Positions 13,401 through 28,400 of a stretch of 64,000 nucleotides of DNA are shown piece after piece (the stretch's first letter is position 1; every line of letters starts with the position of its first letter). The DNA is taken from assembly GCA_964019695.1 (NCBI GenBank), contig OZ026527.1, positions 76,810,831-76,874,830 on the forward strand. Direction: 5' to 3'. Position numbers and translations under genes: made by a program. Source of the DNA: Loripinus fragilis (lineage: Eukaryota > Mollusca > Bivalvia > Lucinida > Lucinidae). The notes below the pieces were generated by a model that saw only the letters and a list, made by a program, of their open reading frames with translations, was not told the DNA's origin and did not search any database.

Positions 13401-16400
13401 ATTTTCTTCTTTCTCAACCAAAACATATGTTGTGGTTACTCAAAAGAACTGTCTCACTGAGACGGTTCCTCTGAGCACCCAAAACAAATGGTTAAACTGA
13501 TGGATAAGAAAATAATCGCAATTTTACGATGAAAATTTTTGCTTAACTGGCACTATGATCAACTCAGCCACACTGTACGCAATGCTTTCATTTTCTTTTC
13601 TTTTTTTCAGTACAAGAAGAATGCTGCTGGGTAGAACTCCTAACTTAGCTGATCCCTTCAGTAAAACTGTGGTTAAAGCCAATGCAGGTAAATGGGATTT
13701 TTTGGGGGTGGTATGTTGCTTTAAGTCCCAGGCAACAGCTATGGTCATTTCAAGATGGTCACTTCACCTAACCACACTTTTTTCGTGGGCAAGCTTGAAC
13801 AAGCCATTAATCAGAACCTCGTGCTCATACTTTCGCTTGTAACTGACAAAAATCCTTTTTCAATGAATCAGCAGATGGGAGCGAATGACCCTAGAAACTA
13901 TTTCATGATCAATCTCCACAAAAATATGGACCGGGCTGGGATTGAACTCGCAGCCCCTGGATCTGCAGTCTGATATGTATCTGTAGTGGGACAAGTTACC
14001 AACTGCACCACACAGCCGGGTGAGTTTTTGCATGATTAGATAAATGCAATAAGTCACAGGTTTTGATATGTAAAATTTTTGAGTGTAAAATAATTAATAA
14101 CTTTTCACCCATCAGTTTTAACATGTGTTTTGGGTGCTCAAAAAACGTCTCAATGAGCCGGTCAAAAAAACTTCTCAATGAGACGGTTGTTTTGAGTACC
14201 CACAGAAAATTTGGTTGAGAAATAAGAATGTTCTCTGTGTGTTACTCACTTTTAATTAAAGGCTTCCATTTTGTCATTTAAAAGAACTGGTAGTCAAACT
14301 TATGAGCTTACCATATTCTTTGGTATAACCACACGCTCCTGTAATTGTATGTGTCTGACTACAGATGAGCATCTGACTGCAGATCAAGGGATCAGAAGTT
14401 CGATCAAGGCCTGGTCTCATACTTTCGTGGAGATTGATTATGAAAAAAGTTCTACGGCCATTCTCCTCCCTTCTGCTGAATCATTCAAGAAGGTTTGCTG
14501 TCAGTTACAAACGAAAGTATGTGCACAAATTACTGGTTAACCCCTTGTTCAAGCTTGACCAGGAAAAAATGTGGTTAGGTGAACTGACTGTCCCCCATGA
14601 CCTTAGCTGTTGACTGGGACATAAAGCAACAAAACATGTTTGAAAGTTTTCAGGATTATTCCTGGTTTCAGGATTTTGAGGTAGACTCTATGTAGAAAGT
14701 CAGCCTTAGAATGCTGAATCAGGCAGAATGTAACATCTTCCTGATTTCAGTTAATCAAAAGATAATTAACCACTTATAAAATAATGAGCCATTGCATGAG
14801 ATTTCCAACAATGTGGTATGTGCGACCAGCAAAGTCTCAGATGAGCCTGCGCATACACGCAGTCTGATCAGAGCCTTTGCTAGTTGCTTTAATATTCTAT
14901 GAGTATTAAGCTACTGACTGGACATAAGTTGGAGTTTCTAAGCTTAAAAGGAGGCTGCAGAGGCTCGTCCAAGTCTACACTTGTCAAAATGTCACATTGT
15001 TGGAAATCACATGTCATGGCTCATTTTACACTTGTTTATTTCAATACCAAGTCCATCAGAACAAACAATTAAATAATTGAATAATATATTATTTTTATTT
15101 TTTGTGGGTAGGCCCAGCAAAAATTAAACAAAATGTTGTTGAGAAGGTGGCCTAAGAATGATAAATCTAGCTGAAAGCATTTATAAATACAATGAATTGA
15201 CTTTATTGTTATTATTCCCTATGGTATTGATTCCTGATCTTTGCCCTCTTTCTTACTTTCAAAAATATTTCAGCAGATGACAAAAGAATACAACTTTTTG
15301 TGATATGGGCTTTAAGGGTTGGTAAATGTGAGTCCAGTGCATATACTGTCACGATTTTTATGAAATGCACAGACGTTTGCTCAGCTCAAACAACTTATTA
15401 ACTCTTCACCAAATAATTAGAACCTGATTTGTCTTCTTGAGCAGATGTATAAGCTGAACCATGCCCAGATATGAATATTAAAGTTACTGCCTTTATAAAG
15501 GCCTGAAAGCTCTAATTTATGTAAGAAGTACAAGTGAGCCACGACATGTGATTTCCAACAATGTGGCATTTTGACAAGTGTAGACTCAGACAAGCCTGTG
15601 CAGCCTCCTTTTAAGCTTAGAAACTCCAAATGATGTTCAGTCAATAGCGTAACACACATAGAATAGTCAAGCCACTAGCAAAGGCTCTGATCAGACTGCG
15701 CGTATGCGCAGGCTGATCTGAGGCTTTGCTGGTCGCACATACCACATAGTTGGAAATCTCATGTCCCAGCTCAAGTTGTAGATAGCAAGTCTTTGCAGAG
15801 TGATGTAAACAGTGATCTTGATGAATTAAGTCATGTTTCACTTTACTGGCACAGCAGATATTTTTGCTTGCTACCGTTTTCTTTAGCAAAGACACAGGTT
15901 TAGATAAACAAATATTTTCGGCATAAAATTGTAAATATTTTCTTATCCATAATTTTAAGCACATGTTTTGGGTGCTCAAAAGAACCGTCTCTTTGAGACG
16001 GTTATTTTGAGTACCTACAACATATGTTTTGGTTGAGAAATAAGAAAATTATTTTTCTGTTACACACTCTTAACTAAAGGCCTAAAAGATATTTTCATAT
16101 TTAGCCACTTAATTGTTATTGTATAAAAAGCTGTGTGATACGCTATTAAAAGTCTTGTTTTAATTGGTACAAACCCATGCATAAACATTACAAGTTCACT
16201 TTGTGAACATGGTTTTTGACCTAAAGTATACACATTCGGTAGCCACCTTAAGAATGCTTTTGTCATGTCATAACTTATATAGGGGGAAATTAATACATTT
16301 CAGATATCAGCTCCGCATTATTATGTCAAGGTAAAGGGGCATCATTTGTGCCATCGCCTGCTGCTGGAGTTCTCTCCCCATACAGTGAAGAAATCATAGA

Positions 16401-19400
16401 GATCTCTGCCTATAGTGATATGTGGGGAGTTTATACTGACTATCTATACTGTGAGGTAAGTTCCTATATACTTACTAGATGTTCTCTCCCCATACAGTGA
16501 CGTAATCATAGAGATCTCTGGCTATAGTGTAGTGATATGTGGGGAGTTTATTCTGACAATCTTTTCTGTCAGGTAAAGTCATATATACATACTAGATGTT
16601 CTCTCCCCTTTTAGTAAAGAAATCATAGAGATCTCTGCCTATAGTGATATGTGGGGAGTTTATACTGACTATCTTTACTGTGAGGTAGGTTCCTATATAC
16701 ATACTAGATTTTCTCTCCCCTCTCAGTGAAGAAATCATAGAGATCTCTGCCTATAGTGATATGTGGGGAGTTTATACTGACTATCTTTACTGTGAGGTAG
16801 GTTCCTATATACATACTAGATGTTCTCTCCCCTTTCAGTGAAGAAATCATAGAGATCTCTGGATATAGTATAGTGATATCTGACAATCTTTACTGTCAGG
16901 TAAAGTCATTTATTATATACCTACAAAAAATACCCATTGATACTACTTATTTTCCTACACAAAAATACAAAATCCTGTATCACCCTACTAGCGTTTTCTG
17001 ATTCCGTATCACCATCCTCCATAGTTTACCCACGTCGAACTACTTTTACACTGGTACTGTGTTTGGGTAAAACCCGGCAACGGGCCGAAATCTGATTAAA
17101 ATATTACGATGTCATTTTTTTCACGGTTCTTTCTTTTTTTAAACGTGTTCGAAAGAAAGACTCAATGGTTGTCTGCACTTTTGACGTCACAAATGACGTC
17201 ATATTTATGCGATGACGTTGCATAACGTTTCTGTCTTCCACCACGGGAACAGGAGGAGCTAGAGGAACAAAAATGAAAAATTATAGAAAAACACAATAAA
17301 TTTGGTACCAAAATGTTCCTTACGGTCTAATTAAGAAAACGAGTACCCACACTTTATGTTTTTGTTCATTTATAAGAAAGTTACAGACGTTTGAAATTCT
17401 GAGGCGGACTCGAGGAAGAGGATTTTCAAAATGGCGGTCTTCCAATTCTTTCAGCAGTGGACAGCTGATGTAATACTACTTGGGTAAAAAATATCATGCC
17501 ACATCACATAGGTCTGCCGTAGTATTTTACCTTACATTTGTGCAAATGCATGTATTATTGAATCGTTCCAGCCTTGTTGTTGTTATTTTTGTAGGTATGT
17601 AATAAATACATCATTACTTTAGTAACTTGATCCGATGGGTTGGATCATGTCCAGTGGGTGCGCCAGGAACGACCGGATCACACTTGACTTCGTCTCGTGT
17701 GATCCGGTCGTTCCTGGCGCACCCACTCGACGTGATCCGACCCATCGGATCAAGTTACTAAAGTAATAATGTGTATATATACATACTAGATGCTCTCTCC
17801 CCTTTTAGTAAAGAAATCATAGAAACCTCTGGATATAATATAGTGTTATCTGGGGAGTTTATTCTGACAATATTTACTGTCAGGTAAAGTCATATATACA
17901 TACTAGATGCTCTCTCCCCTTTCAGTGAAGAAGTATTTTCCATTTAAATATTGATCAGCCTGCTCCAGCCTATTCTCCCTCCCCCCAAAAAAAATGCTTT
18001 AGTACTATTAACACATGGGTTGGCCTAAATACAGGTAACCCTTAAAGCCCCCCCCCCCCCCAAAAAAAAATGTATCTAAAAATATCGTCTGCTGAAGTCG
18101 TCTGCTGCAAATAATTGCCTAACATTACTGGCGAATTAAGTATAGAAGCAAACTGCATGGACCCACTGGATCCACACTGATTGTTAAAGAGGCTTCTTAA
18201 ACATTTCAGCAGACAAGAAAAGCAGATGACTTTTGCCGCGATTTGCACATTAAGGGTTAAAAGACACTCAGTTGAATTATATTCAATATAAATCTGATTC
18301 AGAGAATATGGCGTATTTAGGTTATATTTTAATCATTTCCCATCCAAACATATCAGCATCTTTGTTATATGCTACCTAGAAAGTTAAGTAGTCTATCTTG
18401 CTCCATGTTAAATTTACGTGTTCTGACTAGTCACTGTAGCTGAGCCATACCTGGCTCCAAGGTTATAAAACTTTTTCAAGCTCAACTCAACTGAGCACGA
18501 AATTTCAACTGCTCATAAAAACTAAAATACTGACAAATAAAGAAGTTTCTTGCTTTAAGTCTCTCAGATGTTGTATTTATCATGCTTATAAATGTTAAAA
18601 TGCCAACAATTGTTGGCATTTTAACATTTATGAGCAAGATAAATTTTGAGCTCAGCTGAGTTGAGCATGAAAAAAGTTTTATAACCTCGGGGCCTGGTCA
18701 GAAATCCAGGAGACAAGTTTTCTCGTGTCACGGCTGATTTCGTAGAAGATTACATTGTTGTTATTGTTTCTGTATTTCAGTTAGGGTTTTTTCTTCATTC
18801 TCCAATGGAAGAAATCCCAGTGAAAATGACAGTTGTAGGATGTCCACTATCCTTTCAGATGACAGCTGCACAACCGGATCTTAAACCTATTGTTAGGTAT
18901 GGGGTTTTTTACAGTAAAACCTGTCTTAAGCGGCCACTCAAAAAGAAGACCAAAATTGGTTTCAACACAGAGTATCGCTTAATGCAGGTCAAAAGTAATG
19001 CAGAATGCTCCAAGAGGAGCATTCTGCAATACTTTCGACCTTCATTAAGCTACCATTTGTCTTTAGCACCTTTGTTTTGTCTATTTTCGAGTGGCGGCTT
19101 AAGACAGGTTTTACTGTATTTCTAATGTTTAACCCACCCGTATACTGGTACTTTGGCAAACAGTGAAAGCGTAGATGTATTCAGGAAACCCCTAAATGAG
19201 TACTTTTTCAAACAGTGACCTGAAATCTGCTGTAAGGTATGATTTATTTCTCATGTTTAACCCACCCGTAAACTGGTACTTTGGCAAACTGTGAAAGCCC
19301 AGATGAAAAGTTTACTAACTTTGTATTACAAAGGATTAAGGATTAAATTCATCTTAAATTAGAAATCAACCTGTGACCCCTTGAAACTCAAAATGGACTT

Positions 19401-22400
19401 TCACATACTTATTGTATCAATATGTTTTCCACAATCCATCAGAACTAAGAGGGTTAAATGTTTCTCTCGCAAAGTAAATTTATATCCTATTGCTCTAGAT
19501 TAACTGTCTACCTCATAAAGGGGCCTTTTAACACTTTTGCAAGCAGAGCAGACCCAGGTCAGTCAGCTCTTGTAAAAGCTGCCTGATCAGGGTCTACTCT
19601 GTTTGCTACTGAAATATGAGCCGTGGCATGAGTTTTCCAACAATTTGACATTTTGACAAGTGTAGGCTCGGACGAGCCTCTGCAGCCTCCTTTTAAGCTT
19701 AGAAACTCCAAATGATGTTCGGTCAGTAGCTTAACAGTCATAGGATATTCATGGGACTAGCAAAGGTTCTGATCAGACTGCCCATATGCGCAGGCTGGTC
19801 TGAGCCTTTGCTGGTCGCATATACCACATTGTTGGAAATCTCATGTCATGGCTCAATTATCTGATCCTACAAAACTGGACCTGACAAATAATTTCTTTGT
19901 TCTAAGTATTGACATGAAAGTTTATTTATATAATTATTCATAGTGGGTGGAGCCTAGCATGAATATTCATGAAGGAAAGAGTTATGGTGCATTTTCAACC
20001 AAAGAACAGTGATGCTTGAATAGGCCCCAGCATAAGTTGACATGTGATTATAGTGAAGATTCAAATCAGTATGTGCTTTCCCATAGTCTGATCAGAGCCT
20101 TGGTTTTCTGCCTGTTGAAATGTTGGACCCTTGGCTACACACGGGGTAGGCGGCAATCGAGAACGCTCTTAACAATCGACGAACGCTTATCAAAAATTGC
20201 TAGAAACAGTGTTTTCGATTGTCGACTGGCCATAAATGGCAATTGAAAACTGTTTCTAACAATTTTTGATCTAGGTTCGTCGATATTATTAAGGTTTTTG
20301 ATTTCCGCCTACCCGGTGTGGACTAGCCTTAGAGCACTCATGGAAGGCTGATCAAGCTGCACCAATGCACAGGCTGATCTGAATCTTCAATGGGAGCACC
20401 TGCCAACTTGTACGTTTTGCTGGATATTGCTCATTTTCTTATTTCTCCATGCAGTCTTGTCAGAGCCATCACTGTTCACACACAAAATTAGGGATTTAGA
20501 TTAAGGCTTAATCCAAAATTTATACTTCTATGTTCGCTACATAACTGCCCATGCATTTATAAGTGATGTTTTTGTGGAGTGCAATTGCTCAGTTTGTAGA
20601 GCATTAGACTGGGGATTGAAGGGTTGCTAGTTCCAGCCTCACTACCACTTTGTTGTATCCTTGTTCAAGACATTGTATCCTCTGTTTTAGTAATATAGGG
20701 ATCACACATGTTTTTTAATGCATTAACATTTGCCGGGTCCCGAGGACGCTGTTTTAACACGAGGCTGATAGGCACTGATTCGCGCTGAAAATTGGCACTG
20801 AAAATTCGCACTGAAAACGTTGCTAAAACATTAAATTGTTCATTATCTTACACTGGATTTCTCTAAACATAATGGGGTCGGCTGTGTACTTTCGAATGCC
20901 ATGACGTCATCACAACGTCATAACCGTACGCAACGTTTTTGCAAACAAAAACATCAGCAAAATGATCAGGCTGGTCTGCAACGCTTTCCGTATATAGCCT
21001 CATGCAAATAATGCTGGGCTCATTTTTAAGTATTTCAAGTTCAGACCCATGTTCAAACAGCACGCAAATCTTCTGATTTGAACATGGATTTTCGTTCATT
21101 TGACAATGGATGTAAACAGCTATATGAATAGATTTCTATGCAAGAATACTGGTTCAACCCAGATAGGTCTGTTCCAACATTTGTTGTATGGGATGTAAAG
21201 AATCAAACCAAACAAACAAACAATAAATAATGTCTTTACGTATATGTAATAAGTATAAATACACTCATGAGCTGGCACTTTTGTTGGGATACTCATTGAA
21301 AGCATCTCATTGAGATACTTCCAGTGAGTATTAGAATATTTGATTCATTCAACAGTAAGGATGATATTACAAAATGTGTCACCAAGTTTGGATATGCACA
21401 CATTTTTTGGCATAAAATATTTTCTTACCCACACCTTTTAGCATGTGTTTTGGGTGCTCAAAAGAGCTGTCTCATCGTGACAGTTCTTTTGAGTAACCAC
21501 AACATATATGGGCTGTGACAGTTGACTTCCAACAATCTGGCATTTTGACATAAATAGACTCTGAGGAGCCTGTGCAGCCTCCTTTTATGCTTAGAAACTC
21601 CAGATGATGCTCAGCCAGTAGGTTAATATTCATAGAATATTCAAGCGACCAGCAAAGGCTCTAATCAGACTGCATATATGCGCAGGCTGGTCTGAGCCTT
21701 TGTCACATATCACATTGTTGGAAATCTCATGTCACAGCTCATATTTTGATTTAGAAATAATAAAAATATTTTTCAGTTGCGCACTCTTAACTAAACTCCA
21801 CGTATCATTTGCCTCTGTAGTTATTGATGCTTTATGGGGTACTAAAAGTCACTCCTGATTAATACTGTTTTACTGTTATAATGCGATTTTGTTTCTAGGT
21901 TTGGCAGCCATGTTGCCGGCACATCAACTTGTAAGAGAACTGTGAGAGTTAACAATACAAGCCCTTATGGTAAGCAAAATAGAATTGAGTCAGCATATAA
22001 GGACAATTATTGTTATTTACAATAATTGCATTTATTCATGCGAGCTAAAATGTTTGTAGAGTCATAATGACATTTATTTCATCACTCTGTGGATCCTCGT
22101 TGACAAGTTATATAGGGCCGAACCGGCTTTGGGGCGAATGTTATATAATAACCGATCCCTGAAAATAATGTGAGATCCCTGGTCACATGACTCGCTGACT
22201 GCCTTTTTGACCTTGGAACAGTTGCAGAATGGCAAACAAAGTCAGATCTTGTTTGTTTTCTTATTTAATTGTGTCTACGAGTGGGAGAGTGCGCCGTTGT
22301 TGCCGTTAGGATGTGTCTACTATGTCAAAGAAGTCTACGCTGTTTGGGAAAGTTTGTCAACAGTCTATGTGTCTGAATTTGATTTTCACGCGACGGGTAA

Positions 22401-25400
22401 GGTGACGGCCTCTAGTCTAGTCGTGTTGTCCTTGATTCGGTGAGCGGAGGTCACAAATTTACCAACCGTCTGTCCAATTTTATTCATGACTGTGATCACT
22501 TGGCACTTTATTTTCATTTCCGTTGGGCAGAAAATAATTAATTCAACGGTTCTTTGTATAGTTTTACCTTTTATAAGCCAGTTGCAGTGCTGTTTGTAAT
22601 TGTTGCCCAAATTTAACGCATTTAAGCACTGGTTTAACAAAGATTTGAGATACAACAACATCGCTGTCTACAATTTTACTACAACATTTTCAGATCAATA
22701 AACCCCAAAGGTATCCAAAAATAGTAAACATTAAAGTAAATGCTGTGCCAAGATAGATCACCGACCACATATTGAATAGAATGGAATTAATACTGCATGC
22801 CCAGTCTAGGAGATTTTAAATTGGTAATTTTCAATTGATTACAGATGAAAATAATACACTGCTCAATATTTCCTCATTCACACAATAATGTTAAAGATGA
22901 CTCCCCGTCTAGCTTTAGCACGGGGCCATTTGATGATAATATGGAAAATATGGGGCCTATGCCCCCCCCCCCCCCCCCCACACATACTCTCTCTAGGTTG
23001 AATACTGGCCATGGCATGGATGTTTTAATTGGAAATTTCGGAATGACTAGATTTTTTGTGAGGCTGGTTCATGTGTGATTGAGGTCAGAAACTTTTTCAA
23101 TTCATATACCTTCCTTTTTGGAGCTAGTTTGATTTTTGTTGGGAATATCAGTTGAACTCATTTTCTGTGTTTGATTCGTCGTTGTCCATTTCCCTTATAA
23201 AGGAATTTTATGGGGGCAAGTTTGGTTGCTTCAAATTTTCTATCTTTGGAGAAACCTTATTCTTCCCTCCACCAGACTGTGACAGCAATATCAAAACTCA
23301 TTGCAAGAAGCGGTCATCACTTAAAATTATGTAAAGGTTTTAGTAAGTTCCAGTTAGTTTAGATCCTATTTTCATTAGATTTCTTGGGTATATTTCATGT
23401 CCAGGCTGTCTGTCATGTGCAGGAAGGTTTTGTTTGATTCACCCCACTTGAATTATTGTCAAGAGTCCCCTCTTTAAGTTTAACTTCCATAACCCCTGGG
23501 GATAATTTAGTAAGTGTTTGGTTTTATTATATATTTTGTTGTTGTCTGTTTAATTGAGCAAAAGTGGTTGCTCTCCCTTGTGTTCGGGTAGGATAATATA
23601 ATGCTACACTTAATAACTTTTACTTTCTTTCAGATATTTGCTATTATTAGGTCGAATTATGCATCACATCATGACCAAGAAGGTTTGTCAAATGCATTGA
23701 TATTTTGCTTATTGGTGATTGTTTATGTTTTGTAAGTACTGGCTTTATTTATAGAAAGTTGTAATCCCTAGCACATCCATGTATATAGATGTGTTCATGT
23801 TAACAAACAGGCCAGCTAATAATGCCCATGCACTCATGCAGGGCAAATATGGCTCAGAATTTGTTGTAGCCAACAATTTAGCCAATGACAAAAGTTGGGG
23901 TCTAATGGAACTGACTTTTACCTAGGGGCTCAGCCTCCCGAAAGTAGCATCAACAAGTTGTATGGTATTTAGATATGACATTTGCTGAGGTGTTAGGAAT
24001 AATAAAGCCATATTAAAAAGTCCAAGAAGCTGATCAAAGCACACTTTTTGCAAATATGTAAATTTTGAACCCCAAATGGTGTATTTTAGCCAATGAATTA
24101 TATTTATAGTCACTCAACCATTTTTGTAGTAAAATGGCTACAATACCTAATCTCGGGGTGGGCCAGGCCCCTGCCATGTATTTATATTTATAGTCCAACC
24201 TTGGTCCATATAAATATTAAATACTATAAGTATTTATCTTTCATAGACAACTTTTGACCACTGTACCTTGTGATTAATTCTTTAAATAGCTAATTATTAT
24301 ATGTACTTTGTATGGAAAGCATATATATGATTGGATATCAAATACATCATGTCAATACTGTCTTGTCTGTTGCTTAAGAGTCATTCTTTTCAAATAACTT
24401 TTCGGCTCAATTACAATTACATGTGTTTTATTCTTTTTAGAATTTTGGCGGATAAATTTTAATTCAATTTTAATTCTAAAATGTTCTTCAAAATTTATTG
24501 TGGCGGAAAATTCTTCTGGACTCGGGTCGATCTCATGCACAGCTGTTCAATTCACAGCCATTAGAATATGGCATCTTGGTATAAGGGGAATGTTTTTGCT
24601 GATCATCTTGCATTTGACTGGCAGTCACTAAAGTGTTTCAGCATAGTACATGCTGGTTGTTAAAAATGTTACTCTACTGGCAGTCACTAAAGTGGTTCAG
24701 CATAGTAGATGCTGTGTTGTTCAAATTGTTTTGGTCATTTAGGATTGCTTATAAGTATAAGCTTAGTATGTGCTTGGTCGTTAATCATGTTGTGGTTATT
24801 TGTGATTGCCTGCAAGTACATAAGTGTTGTAATCCCCTACAAGTCTATGTGTTTCGCTCGATCAACGTGATGTCACCAGGTGGTTGTGGTTGTAGTTTTA
24901 TTGTGACATCTCATGTTGTAGGCGTGTATATGGATTTGTGCATCAGTCTCAAAGTCTGGGATTCCGTGGTCCATTACTGGTCATGGTCAGCATTAAAATT
25001 TTCCAACTTCAAAATTATAGTGCAATTTATCGACCCTTGTCCACTGCATCAGAGAACACCATGGTCCTTCTGTTTCCTTTTGAGAGGCCATTAAATATGG
25101 TTTCTCAGTGGGAGCCAGAGGCCATTAACCATGGGTTCTCTTTCTCTGCCATTGTGGCCGTATTACGCCATTTAATAAATCACACATGCTATCTTTGTGT
25201 TTTGTCAGTCTAGCACAAGGTGTGTGTTTCCCAATCACTTGTAGAGCGTTGTGTTTGGGGTTCATCATATACACTGTTTATAAGGAGACTGGTTTTAATT
25301 TGGGGTAACTAGTTTTACTTATCCAGGTATACACAGATCTCCTTATATGTAGGCTGAAAATGAAACATTATTCTAAATAAAAGTATGTAACACACAAGTT

Positions 25401-28400
25401 ATTTCAGTTTATTATTTTTAGCGAGTCTATTGAATAAGGACAATTATTGTTATTTACAATAATTGCATTTATTCATGCGAGCTAAAATGTTTGTAGAGTC
25501 ATAATGACATTTATTTCATCACTCTGTGGATCCTCGTTGACAAGTTATATAGGGCCGAACCGGCTTTGGGGCGAATGTTATATAATAACCGATCCCTGAA
25601 AATAATGTGAGATCCCTGGTCACATGACTCGCTGACTGCCTTTTTGACCTTGGAACAGTTGCAGAATGGCAAACAAAGTCACCCGCCCATCCCTCCCTGT
25701 CTTGAGCTTTTTGTTTCTCTTCTACTCGGTCTCTTGGGATTTACTCAAAACAGGGTCACCATCAGACCTTTTAAAACTATGTTCACACAGTTAAACCGTT
25801 TTTGTGTTGAACTCTTTTGCAAGCAACCTGTATAAAGCAAGCATATATTCAGTTCTCAAAAAAAACAAATACATTAAAAACTCCCTGTATTAAGCAATCT
25901 CATGTCTTAAGCAGGCTCATGTTGACTATCCTTTTGGTGCTTGCTTTATCCAAGTTATGCTGCATGTGTTTATTGTCCGGTATCTATCCTGTGATTCTGC
26001 CTTAGATTTTTGTTTCAGGTGATTTATCTTTCCTGTACCAAGCCAATAACTTTAGACGAGGGATGTACAATTCTACCTGCTACTAGATTGTGGCTTTTCT
26101 TTACTCTCGGTGTGGCCATGGTACAGTCCTGTATCTCCTGAAGATGTCACGTGTTAATGGTTCTTCAGCCTGTGACGAGGCATTTCCTGGACAGCCCCAT
26201 GCACTTTTTGCAATTTTGCCCAGGTTCAGCTGAGTGACCAATTTAATTCCTGAATAGCTTAATTGCCAAACCATGAAAGCTAGACTAACATGTTTAAATC
26301 TTACCTTTCGAACTTAGAGGATATCAAGGGAATTGTATTAGAACAGTCAAAATTCTTAAGGGTTTTGATTGATTCCCTTGTATAGCCATTTGGAAATGAG
26401 CAATTTACGATATTATTACTTGTTAACAAGAATGAACTGTGTCAGGTTGAATACGTCACAATGGACAAAGTTTTCTACAAGCAGGCGGGATAAAAACCGG
26501 GTGGATGTGATAACTTTTGTCAGCTTTTATCTAGCTGTTGGTTAATGGTTCTTTATCTATAGGATCTATGGACTAAAACCCCGTACTATCATGTTATAGA
26601 GATTCGAGGCCGGGCATGGTTGATCCCCTCCTGGGCCAGAAAAACGTCCGGTCGCCCTTGTACAGATATCCTTCGACTATATGATCAATTGATGATGTAA
26701 TAGAGACGTGAGGGCAGATGCGGTTGGCCCCCTCCTGGGCTGTTAAACCGTCCGGACGCCCTTGTACAGATATCTTTGGTCTAGGATCTATTGACTAAAA
26801 CCACTATTCAATTATGTTATAGAGACTTGAGGGCTCACTGGGCGCTGTTGGTCCCCTCCTGGGATGTAAAAAATGTCCAGTCTTACTTGTACGATATCCT
26901 TGGACTAGAGACGTTTTCTCACAGCTACGTTCTTTATGTACTTTTGAAATCCACTATACGATCACATGATAGTACATACCATGTACTGGGACTTAATTAA
27001 GGTCATGTTGGGTCTATAAGAGTACCTATTGCTTCCATATGATCCTCCCATGTAAGAATTAAGGGCTTCTTGGTTGCCGTTCAACAAGATGTACATGATG
27101 AGATGTATTGGTGGCTATGCTACAAATACCAGTACAAGTTGTATTAGGCTTAGATGATGTGTATGTGTTGTTCCTGTTGGCCTACCTACCCTAATTTTTT
27201 AACCCTACCCTAAACATAAAATGGTCTGGAGAAAAATACCTAAAATTTTCTTTGTTAAATGTTATAACAAAATTTTATAATTTCCCTACCTACCTACCCT
27301 AAATTTTGTTGGTATGCAGCAGGAGCCTCACATATATTTCATTTGGGCCTTATCTACAATTATGGACAGCTTCTAATCAAATCATAACACACTTTTTTGG
27401 GTATACATGTTTTCTATGTCTCCGACCTTTAACCCAGGCCCCACTTAGCGATGTGGCCATCTGGTATAAAAGGTCGAAAAACTAGTATTTAAGCGCTGTT
27501 GACCGTTTCTTAAGTCACATTGGCATGCGGAAAATTCTTCTGGACTCGGGTCGATCTCATGCACAGCTGTTCAATTCACAGCCATTAGAATATGGCATCT
27601 TGGTATAAGGGGAATGTTTTTGCTGATCATCTTGCATTTGACTGGCAGTCACTAAAGTGTTTCAGCATAGTACATGCTGGTTGTTAAAAATGTTACTCTA
27701 CTGGCAGTCACTAAAGTGGTTCAGCATAGTAGATGCTGTGTTGTTCAAATTGTTTTGGTCATTTAGGATTGCTTATAAGTATAAGCTTAGTATGTGCTTG
27801 GTCGTTAATCATGTTGTGGTTATTTGTGATTGCCTGCAAGTACATAAGTGTTGTAATCCCCTACAAGTCTATGTGTTTCGCTCGATCAACGTGATGTCAC
27901 CAGGTGGTTGTGGTCGTAGTTTTATTGTGACATCTCATGTTGTAGGCGTGTATATGGATTTGTGCATCAGTCTCAAAGTCTGGGATTCCGTGGTCCATTA
28001 CTGGTCATGGTCAGCATTAAAATTTTCCAACTTCAAAATTATAGTGCAATTTATCGACCCTTGTCCACTGCATCAGAGAACACCATGGTCCTTCTGTTTC
28101 CTTTTGAGAGGCCATTAAATATGGTTTCTCAGTGGGAGCCAGAGGCCATTAACCATGGGTTCTCTTTCTCTGCCATTGTGGCAGTATTACGCCATTTAAT
28201 AAATCACACATGCTATCTTTGTGTTTTGTCAGTCTAGCACAAGGTGTGTGTTTCCCAATCACTTGTAGAGCGTTGTGTTTGGGGTTCATCATATACACTG
28301 TTTATAAGGAGACTGGTTTTAATTTGGGGTAACTAGTTTTACTTATCCAGGTATACACAGATCTCCTTATATGTAGGCTGAAAATGAAACATTATTCTAA

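Noticed and set aside
13555..13842. Single 95-codon gene around exon 4
   Set aside because: The frame only reads through exon 4 into the intron SINE. Splice sites and phases support the 77-bp exon instead.
24633..28118. Identical 153-codon frames at 24633-25094 and 27657-28118
   Set aside because: They lie in the two copies of segment B. Sameness comes from recent duplication, not selection. No recognisable domain; the start codon assigned is not ATG.
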